From Chloranthus sessilifolius (lineage: Eukaryota; Streptophyta; Magnoliopsida; Chloranthales; Chloranthaceae): 64,000 bases of DNA. The notes beneath the pieces are model-generated. The model was given only the letters and a program-made list of their open reading frames with translations, searched no databases and was not told the DNA's origin. Location: positions 91,772,491 through 91,836,490 of the forward strand of contig CM037595.1 of NCBI GenBank assembly GCA_021018995.1, in the 5' to 3' direction. This document shows positions 56,008-64,000 of the stretch, in pieces. The translations under genes were made by a program, and so were the position numbers. Within the stretch, counting starts at the first letter, position 1; each line of letters starts with the position of its first letter.

Positions 56008-59000
56008 ATGGTACGTTCGACAGATTCAGCGTGGCAATATGGTACAACAATAGATGGTAATAGACTCCAGATTCAATGTAATCTTTGTGGAAAAAAACTG
56101 CTGGGAGGAGGTATCACACGATTAAAGGAGCATCTGCCTCATGTAAAGGGAGAGACAAGAGGGTGTCCTAGTGTACCCAGAGGGGTAAAAGAAAATATCA
56201 GAGCTAGTTTACAAGCGGCAAAGGGAAAGAAAAAGTTTATTGTGATAGGGAATGTATGAGAGAATCAGAGGCCGATCCAGAGTTTACATCAGGTGCACGA
56301 GGATGATGAGGATGAGGATGAGGATGAGCGAGATAAGAGCTATGAGAGAGAGTGCTAGGGAAGCACAACAAATGTCGAGATCGAAGAAGCCGATTATCGG
56401 CTTTGGTCGGTCAGGGTCCATCCATGCCTGGTGGATCTAGTCATAGGCCACATGTTGTTGATGTTGATGAGGATGTTGAGCAGATCGGGTATAGAGGCAA
56501 CATCTGGGAGGGATTATAGGCCGCTACTAGAGGCCGATTACAACCCCATGGATCCATTCATGTATCGACCGAAAGCTCCAAACAAACCAAATTGAGTGCA
56601 ATCTCACTTGCAAAATGGGGAAGAAGCTTGGAAAATCCATTGCCAAGTTTTTATATACAACCACATTCCGAGCAAGTGCAGCGTACTTCAAAAGCATGAT
56701 TGATACAAGTGCGTAAGTTGGTCCAGAGTTAAAAAGCCTTCTCCATATGAGATATCCGCCCTTACTAATGTGATGAGTAACGATGAGATAACCGCCTATG
56801 TATGCAGAGCTTTGAGGATGTATGGGATGAGAGGTTGCACAATTATGTATGCGATGGATGGAGTCCCACAAAGAAGAGCTTGATAAACTTTTTGGTTTAC
56901 AAATGATCGATGCCGGATGATTTTGAAATCGATTGATGCTTCTAGACACGTAAAGATCATTAAACTAATGGATATGGTAGTTCATGAGGTTGGAGAGCGG
57001 GTTGTGCAGTGGTAATGCATAATGCAAACTACAAAGTCACCGGATTAAAACTAATGGCGAAGAGACGCCACCAGATCGACCCTGTAGCCGCACATTGCGT
57101 GGACCTCATTCTTGAGGATTTAGGAAAGAGAAGCAAGACACAGTAACTATTCAAAAGGGAAGAACGACATTACTTCCTACCAGCATAACAAGGATAAGTC
57201 GGTCAATTTAATGAGAGCCTTCACGAACAATGAGTTGCTCCGATCTGCGATTACACGTTTTGCAACACAGTTCTTAGCCCTACAGAGTTTGGCTAGATAT
57301 AGGCGTGAGCTGAAAGCATGGTGTCGTCGGAAGAATGGAATCAACATGAAATAGGACTCCCACGAGCGAAGAGACTAGCTTGCTTGAAGTTGTGACACGA
57401 TCTACAAAGACGCAGCTTTGGGCGTATGTCGACCACGATCGTCACTACCCTAGTGGATTGGTTGATGGTGATGACAAACCAACAATGGGGTACGTTTATG
57501 AGTCAATGGATAAGGCAAAATTGGCTATAAAACCAAATGCCCTACAAAATATAAACGACATCAATCTTATGGCGATTATCGACAAGAGGTGGGATGCACA
57601 ATTTCACCAATACTTGCATGCAGCAGGTATAACATGTTGCACAATTATGTAGTGATTTTTATTTATTTATTCATTATTTTCATATACTGATGAAATTGCT
57701 TATATTTGATGTGTAGCACACTACTTGAATCCAGACCTTCCAAAGATATCGCGACGCTTGAAATGACGACAATCGATGAAGTGTATACCGGTTTGCTCAA
57801 TGTAATCCAAAGAATGCTCCTTGAGTTGGCGGACCAAGGCCAAGCCATAAAAGATGTGAGTGATCATAGTATCATACCTTATAAGTAATAAGTCAAATGT
57901 CATGTGATATTATCATCTATTTATTGATATGTGCCTTACTGTGTTTCATCTTTATAGATTGACATGTTTCGCAAGAGACATGGGTCATTTGGGACCCCGT
58001 TGGCGCAATCCCAAATTAAACACGACAAACCCGCTGATTGGTGGATGCATTATGGAGGTGATGGTCCGATATTGAGGTAGGTAGCAATGAGGGTATTGTC
58101 GCAAACGTGCGTGTTCCTCGTCAGCTGAAATGAATTGGAGCACTTTCTCTCTGATTCATACTAAGACAAGGAATAGACTAACTATGGACCAATTGGAAAA
58201 GTTAGTCTACTGCCACTACAACATGCGATTAAGGGTCAGGAATATACAGAGGACCAACCGTGGTAAGCAATTACATGAAGTCTTAGATCCTCAATTATAT
58301 GAAGTCTTACTTACATATTATACTAATTCATCTATCATATTCTACCTTGCAGACGGTGATTATTTTGATCCCATCCAGTTGGATTATATATTCGAGGAGG
58401 ATGACCCTTTGAATGAATGGATCGAAGAGAGAGAAGAGCCAGTCTTGGATAGTGAGAGCACTGAATGGCTGGACAATGCTGAAAGAGTAGCGGAGCAGCA
58501 GGCTTCCCAACCACCGAGGCGGAAAAGAAGATTGAATCGTCATTCAGTGGTTGGATCTGATGACGAAACGCAGCCCGGTAGTGATGATGGGAGTGGTGAG
58601 GATGATGGTGGAGGGCATGATGGTGGAGGGGATGTTGGCACTAGTGGTGGAGGGGAGGAAGCTGGTACCTCTGATCCTTATAGAGATATGGCGGCATGGG
58701 ACGATGACTCGACGCCGTTAACACAGTTCGACACTCCTACATTTAGAATGGGAGGGGTTGAAGGAAGAGGAGCGTCGGGATCATATCAAACACCACCACC
58801 ACAAGATGATACGGATATGGGTTATATGACTTCTAGCTTCGGGGGATTCAGTTTGCAAAATACCGAAGATTCAGCAACTAGTAACCCATACTACCAGCCA
58901 CAACAAACCTATTCGGTGCCATATGACTTCGTTGGTCAGATTTTTGGAGGACCGGCCTTTACGTACTACACTGAGCCTCAGTTTCAAGGGGGCACATATA

Positions 59001-59173
59001 ATCATGGGTATCAATATGGGCAACATTATAGGCAAAGGCCGGAAACACCGATGATGACGATGATCATGAGGGCCAAGAACCACCACGAAATTCAATGTGG
59101 CTCTAAAGTAAGTTTTTCATGTACAATTAAACTTATTTTTATCAACATAACTATTATTTTTGACAATATATAA
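56008..59173 (+). pseudogene. hAT transposase, degenerate multi-exon gene
   Basis: 56008..56256 encodes a BED zinc finger: IQCNLCGKKLLGGGITRLKE then HLPHVKG (C-x2-C...H-x3-5-H). 56500..57360 holds a DUF659-like part in shifting frames (GCTIMYAMDGV, VVHEVGERVVQ, LMRAFTNNELLRSAITRFAT). Then LHAA at about 57625, an intron to 57717, HYLNPDLPKISRRL, an intron at about 57857..57957, and the dimerisation domain DMFRKRHGSFGTPLAQSQ, ADWWMHYGGDGPILR, NWSTFSLIHTKTRNRL. A further intron (58262..58352) leads to DGDYFDPIQLDYIFEEDDPL and an acidic, Gly-rich tail ending near 59110. Splice sites look good, but several stops (for example near 57350 and 58078) and frameshifts remove activity. Confidence 0.82.
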
Positions 59174-59665
59174 TTTTTTTTTGTCAATATATATTGTAAT
59201 TTACTTTATGCGTGTTTGCGTCGATCAAATTATGAAATATTGTTAATAAAATAGGCATGTGATCAGCTGATCGAACATAATGTTAGAAGTTCTATTACAT
59301 TAAGTCAAAAATGTGATCTTAAGACAAAAATAAGTTACAAAATAGGCATGTGACTTGGGTTAAGTTACAAAATAGGCATCTTACTTATATATTCATCTAA
59401 ATAATGCATCAAATAAGTCAAAAATAAAAGCAAAAATAGTTGAAATAAATACAAAATAAATAAATATAATTTTTCAGATTTTTTGGGATTTTCTGGGATT
59501 TTTTTGGGATTTAAAAAAAAAAAAACGATTTTTTGAATGTATCAAACCGATACATTCAATGTATCGCCGATACATTGAATGTATCGGACGATACCCGGTA
59601 CGTATCGTCCGAGAGGTCCGGACGATACATACCGGAAAACCGGTATTTTGACCCTTGACCGATTT

Positions 59666-61427
59666 AATAAGGACCAGCCGCCCCCCGCTGCTTAGTAACT
59701 TGCCTTTCCACGAAGCCAGCCGCTGCTCAAATCTTTGAACAACTGGATCCCAGTCCCTCTCAGCCGGAAGTTTCAAACCGAGTGCCAACCCGAGGTATTT
59801 GATTGGTAACTTCTTAGTACCTCAATTCACCCCTTCAGCTATCTCATTCAATAGCAGATCATCAGTCCTAATTCCCGTGATACTAGATTTGGCAAGATTT
59901 ATCCGCTGTCCAGATACTACCTCATAAATCGTTAGTATCTCAAATAACGCTTTGAACTCCGCGACATCAGCTTTCCCAAAAATTAAAGTGTCATCAGCGT
60001 ATTGGAGGTGGGAGATGCACCGATCATTGGTCCCCACCCGAGTTCCGGTAACCAGATTTAACTCTCTCCCCCGCCTGATCAGCCCAGCTAGAGCTTCACC
60101 AACAATTTTGAATAAGGGGATCTCCTTGCCGAATCCCTCTCGAACTTTTGAAGTACCCAGCTGGCGTACCATTAATCAAAACAGAGAACCAAGCCGACGA
60201 ATAGCACCCCTTTAACCATTTACTCCAAATCGCACCGAAACCCATTCTCCCAAGCATATAGTCGATGCATTCCCAACTTACCCGATCGCACGCTTTTTCC
60301 ATATCGACCTTCCAAAGTGCCGCCGGCCGACGGTCACAATGAGCCGAATGTATAGTCTCCTGGGCCACCACCACCAGATCCACTAATTGTCTTCTCTTAA
60401 TGAAAGCTCCCTGATAATTGGAAATGATCTTCCCCAAAACCGGTTGGATTCTATTTGCAAGCACTTTGGCAATTATCTTGTATAAACAGTTAATAAGACA
60501 AATTGGGCGGAAATCGGCGATGTCGTCGGCTCCATCCTTTTTGGAGGTAAGTGTGATGAAAGTGGAGTTGAGGCTTCGCCCTATGAAACCTGAATTGTGG
60601 AACTCATGCAGCACTTCTATAATATCTGCTTTTAGTGACATCCAAAAACTTTGGAAGAATTCCATCGTAAATTTGTCGAAGCCTGGCGCCTTGTTCTTTC
60701 CACTGAACTTGATCACTCGCCAAACCTCCTCTTCCGTAAATTAAAATTCCAAACCGGTCTGCTCATCCTCGGAGATGGACCGAAATTGGATCCCGTCCAA
60801 TCCAGGTCGGCGCAATCTTTCATCCGAATACAGCCTTTTGTAGAACCCAACGATGTGCTCCTTGATTTGCTCTTCCCCCGAGTAGGACACCCCATCAGCC
60901 ACAATTCTCCCCAAATACTTCGATTTGTTCCGCGCGTTGGCAATCACATGGAAGTATTTGGTGTTGGAATCACCCTCCTTAAGCCACTTCACTTTAGATT
61001 TTTGTTTCCAGCGAGTCTCTTCCGCCATACACATCCTGTTGAATTCTTGCTTAACCCTATATCTTTCCTCTCTCTCTCCTTCCTCCAGCCTTCTTGTTTC
61101 TTCCAAATTATCAATTTCTTTAAGCCTCAATAGCAGCTTCTCTTTGTTGACTTAGATCTGACCGAACACCTCTTTGTTCCAAGCCTTTATTCTTTCCTTT
61201 GTGTGTTGCAGTTTTGATATGAGCCTGAAGGCAGCTGTCCCAATTGGCGTCGTTTCATTCCACCAAGTGGGGACCAATGCCCAAAATTTGTCATCTAAAA
61301 GCCACATATTCTCGAATCTGAAGGGAGACGACCCTCGAGCCCTCGAGTCGCAGGATAGCAGAATTGACCTGTGATCGGAGACGGCCCGTGAGAAACCATC
61401 TACCCTTGCCCCTGGAAAATTATCCAG
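59666..61427 (-). pseudogene. LINE 2 reverse transcriptase, N-terminal and core part
   Basis: Continues from the endonuclease: RWKQKSKVKWLKEGDSNTKY, EEEVWRVIKFSGKNKAPGFD, SLNSTFITLTSKKDGADDIA, ALWKVDMEKACDRVSWECID, SSRGIRQGDPL, CISHLQYADDTLIF, ASWKGKLLSSGGRLVLIKSV. The catalytic YADD is intact. A stop at about 60729 and a frameshift after RQGDPL break it. It is cut at 59665 by the hAT element and resumes at 54034. Confidence 0.9.
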
Positions 61428-62055
61428 TCATTCCACAGTACAAAGAAATCTGTCGAGTCGGCTTAGAGAAGGATTATCCTGCAGATTCAACCAAGTGAAT
61501 CTCGCTCCGGAAAGCGAGAGATCGAATAGTGCCCAATCAACAATGAAGGAGTTAAAGTCACGCATGACTGCAATGTCCGGCGGTCCACCTTGCTTCTTGT
61601 GTTCCCCTCTAATGGCATTGAAGTCGCCCCCAAGATAGAACAGGAGTTCCCATCTGGTGGCAATAGCTGCAAGCTCAAACCAGAACTCACCCCTCTCTCT
61701 ATCAACTGATGGCCCGTAAATACGAGCGAACATCCATGTCTTTCCTGTGGCTTTAGTGCGAAGAACGACCACAGCTATGTAAACTCCCACTTCCTCATCC
61801 ATTTTGTCGAATAAGGTCGAGTTCCAAGCCACTAGTATGCCCCCCGATGCTCCCATAGAGTCCACGTCGATCCAGCCCCATCGAATACCACCGAGCATGG
61901 AAGCAACTTTCCACCTATCACAGGTGCCCCATTTCGTTTCCTGTAAGGTGATAACTTCAGGCTTCAAAGCGATAATCACTTGTTTGACCCTCGCCCGCTT
62001 CCACTGACCGCTAATACCCCGCACATTCCAAGATAGAATCTTCATAATAACTAAG
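61428..62055 (-). pseudogene. LINE 2 endonuclease
   Basis: Begins MKILSWNVRGISGQWKRARV, then ITLQETKWGTCDRW, GASGGILVAWNS, YLGGDFNAIRGEHKKQGG and LSRLDRFLCTVE. All main endonuclease motifs (N of SWN, E of QETK, D and N of GGDFN) are kept. One TGG to TGA change after CTVE (61428) stops it. Beyond the stop the frame continues FSRAVSDHRSILLSC, giving the SDH motif, so the lesion is a single substitution. Confidence 0.88.
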
Positions 62056-62473
62056 AAACAGAGCCCGCCCACGTCTAAGAAGCAGGGGATTAGGGCCTCT
62101 CTGCTCCCCTCCCATCCGACATTCCCCTCTGTAATCGTGCAAGTTCTCTGGATCCTCCTCGACGTGTCCTTCTGCTCTCCTGCCTGCTCACCATAATCGA
62201 ACGGAAAACCTTTCGAAGGTCCTCTTTCGTGCCCTTGAAAGACAACCCAAGTTCCTTGCCAACTCCAATAAGACGATCAATGTTGTTCCTGCTGTTTGTC
62301 TCCTTGTCTGATTCACTACCCGTGTCGATCCGAATCATAATTTCTCCCCCTTCCGACGTCGAAGTATCACCGCGAAGGGCTCCATCACTCCTCTCGCCGC
62401 AATCTGTAGAGCTCGTCGGTATCATCTCATACCTTGGGGAGGATACATTTGAGGCTAGAGCTTTGAATTTTTT

Positions 62474-63540
62474 GCTTCCAAATAGCCTCTTCTTCGATGC
62501 ATTTCTGATTATACGTCATCTAAAGGGCAAGCCTGACGTCTCTTTCCTTAGTCGAAACGGGATGGAGTTCTTCAAATCCGTCGAAAGTTTTGATTTTCGC
62601 GAGCATGTTTTCCTTCTTTTTTGAACATTAGCAAAGACCTCCCTGTTCCATTTGGACACTTTGAATTTGAAGTTTTTGATTTTAGAACTGACGATTAAAG
62701 CAGTTGTCCCCTGTAAACCGTCCTCGTTCCACCAATTTGGAACATGCCTTCTAAAGTCTTCTACTTTGAGCCAAATATGTTCAAATTTGAAAGACGTGGG
62801 TCCCGACGCTCTGTCAAAATGAGTGTTGAGTAAGATCAGCTTGTGATTCGACACAGTAGTCACGTAACATTTCGATGCAAGGAACTCTGCCATCCATTCC
62901 GCATTGTAAAGGATATGATCGAGGCAGCACAGCGTAGGGATATCTTGTCCGCTTGACCAGGTATAACAACCTTTCATGCCAATGTAAAAAATAGTGCATT
63001 CAGAAATGAAATCTTCAAATTTGGCAGCTTTTGTGAGGTTGAAATTCCCAACGTTCTTCTCGTTCGAAGATCTCACAACGTTAAAATCTCCTCCAAGACA
63101 CCAACTCCCTCCCCTCCCCCCCCCCCCCCCCACCACACACACACACCAAAACTATGGGGGACAAGCTGAGCTCGAAAAAAAGGTCTTCCCTTAGGGCATC
63201 ATCATTTGGACCGTAGATGCTAGTGAAAACATAAGACTTCTCGTCCACCTTTTTCTAAAGATTAATCGAGATGGAGAAGCTACCAATCTCTTCTCCAAGT
63301 AAAGAGAAGATGAATTTGTTCCATGCAAGCAGGATCCCTCCTTTAATGCCATTAGCGTCAAGGTTGACCCAATCCCATGACCCATTGCCCATAATTGAAG
63401 CGGCCTTACTATTTGTGCACTCATCCCACTTGGTTTCGACATCGGGTTTCAGAAATCTAATAGTCTTTCACCGCCGCCCTTTTGTCAAGCGTTCCCAATC
63501 CTCTAACATTCCAGGAGACAAAGATCATAAACCTTGGAAA
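62474..63540 (-). pseudogene. LINE 1 endonuclease, degenerate
   Basis: An apurinic-type endonuclease domain of plant L1. Start at about 63530 (MIFVSWNVRGLG), with a TAG and a frameshift soon after (VKDY-stop), then GSWDWVNLDANGIKGGILLA, then WCLGGDFNVVRS, DFISECTIFYIGMKGCYTWS, LCCLDHILYN, and the linker IWLKVEDFRRHVPNWW. The final His of the SDH motif is kept as SNH. The frame ends within 50 bp of the LINE 2 insertion point. Confidence 0.82.
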
Positions 63541-64000
63541 AACCAGAGCCCAGAGGAGAAACCCAACTGTGTCAGGTATCAGAGGCAAGCTTACCTTTGC
63601 CTCCTTTCTCTCCCTTTCGGATCCCCTTTCCCTTAGACCTGGTGTAAAAGAGTCCCCATTTAAGTTGATAAGAAAACTTTACACCTTGGAATTTGAAAAT
63701 TTCTCTGTCTTCTTTGTTTGTGAATTTTCTGGAAGATATCTGCTTCAAGGTCTCGTTGGGGTCAAAGAACATCATTCCAATTTTTTTGCCCATGGCTATG
63801 TCCTCCTTCGCTCTCTAGTTACAAGGAATCAGGTAAAGGTTGGGGAGGCGGCGGCTGGCCAAAGATAGGGTTAAGATTGGGAGATGTGTCGTGGAGCTGA
63901 GAGGTCAGGTCCATGGATGCTTTGCCTCTTTGAATGGCGTCCCTACATAAATTCTCACAGCCCAAAGAAAGAGTAAAACCATTAGTAGCATCAAGTGGCC

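Larger units (their letters stand above)
54043..59657 (+). mobile_element. 5.6-kb hAT transposon with transposase remains
   Basis: Flanked by the perfect 8-bp repeat ACCGATTT (54035..54042 and 59658..59665). Ends are CATGGGTCAAAATATCG and, in reverse complement, CAAGGGTCAAAATACCG, the CA.GG form of hAT elements. Subterminal parts carry many GATACGTATC and TCGTCCGATA words. Contents on the plus strand: probable 5' leader with a long intron holding two tandem arrays, a BED zinc finger, a DUF659-like part, a dimerisation domain and an acidic tail. Transposase frames are broken. Taking it out rejoins the LINE 2 frame. It is the youngest layer of the nest. Confidence 0.93.
52672..62457 (-). mobile_element. 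LINE 2 (L1-type), 5' truncated, split by a hAT element
   Basis: Inserted in LINE 1 and flanked by GAGCTTTG(G/A)ATTTTTT (52656..52671 and 62458..62473), a 16-bp duplication with one mismatch, typical of LINE target-primed insertion. Minus strand, about 4.16 kb without the inserted hAT. Order: ORF1 tail (62425..62090, LGLSFKGTKEDLRKVFRSI), endonuclease from about 62055, reverse transcriptase, hAT at 54043..59657, then C-terminal and zinc domains down to an A-rich 3' end at 52672. 5' truncation in ORF1 is usual for LINE copies. Confidence 0.92.
49806..64000 (-). mobile_element. LINE 1 (L1-type), split by LINE 2; 5' end outside window
   Basis: Minus strand. Right part (64000..62458): ORF1 tail, then endonuclease starting IFVSWNVRGLGTLDKRAAV at about 63530, with CLGGDFNVVRS, CLDHILYN and TTVSNHKLILL. 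Left part (52671..49806): KSKAHWLREGDKNTKIFHRI, RGMNSTFIALVPKTKG, FKVDMKNAYDRVDWD, LQYANDTTIF, NGGRLTLIKSTLAALP, HNFLWEGGG and HLINWDTC, then the zinc-binding tail, and an A-rich end (ATCTTTGTTACCAAT followed by A's) near 49806. The polymerase motif YADD is YAND here, and several stops break the frame, so it is dead. It entered the COG6 intron in the same orientation as the gene. Confidence 0.88.

Noticed and set aside
60651..61133. Plus-strand frame of 160 codons
   Set aside because: It is the antisense shadow of the LINE 2 polymerase, as are the plus-strand frames at 61804 and 62229. The shadow frames at 50695, 52174 and 53641 mirror LINE 1 and LINE 2 in the same way.

Overview
The window is nuclear DNA of a flowering plant, and it is dense with transposable elements. 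It holds two genuine host genes. One is a short single-exon OVATE-family gene (8092..8679, +). The other is the C-terminal three quarters of COG6, a subunit of the conserved oligomeric Golgi complex, on the minus strand (seven exons between 26943 and 49462; the 5' exons lie beyond position 64000). Plant-type long terminal repeat (LTR) elements, L1-type LINEs with RNase H, hAT, Mutator-like, CACTA and Helitron derivatives, and a spliceosomal gene with very large introns all point to an angiosperm with a fairly large genome. The sequence alone does not identify the species.

Layout. 1..8090 is a patchwork of small DNA transposons: a fold-back family, two Mutator-like MITEs with 9-bp target duplications, a CACTA MITE, a hAT MITE and a gypsy integrase scrap. 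The OVATE gene follows. 10.5..14.08 kb is AT-rich repeat DNA rich in TCAAAGTTTGAC, split by a 2443-bp non-autonomous Helitron (11111..13553). 14.08..23.74 kb is an old LTR split by a 7.4-kb gypsy-type element on the minus strand. That element keeps only gag between its LTRs, and the two LTRs differ by a 2.6-kb deletion. 23.7..24.95 kb holds another fold-back copy, a hAT MITE and a third Mutator-like MITE.

26.9..64 kb is the COG6 locus. Five introns can be measured: 107, 80 and 80 bp, 1137 bp, and two giant ones of 6857 and 12702 bp. A further intron runs from 49463 past the end of the window. The 6.9-kb intron holds LINE fragments and a three-copy tandem repeat of about 300 bp. The 12.7-kb intron holds a plus-strand copia relic, and a minus-strand copia relic that has itself received two hAT MITEs, a 683-bp hAT-like element and a 1067-bp solo LTR with a perfect 5-bp target duplication. 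The last intron holds a three-level nest: a 5.6-kb hAT element with transposase remains (54043..59657, perfect 8-bp duplication) inside a 5'-truncated LINE (52672..62457, 16-bp duplication) inside an older LINE (about 49806 to beyond 64000).

The strongest result is a dated set of insertions with explicit boundaries. The 5.6-kb hAT element also shares terminal sequence with two short MITEs in the neighbouring intron, so it is a good candidate for the parent family. Despite roughly 20 kb of visible intronic insertions, every visible COG6 exon is open, in phase and bounded by GT/AG, so the gene is probably still functional.
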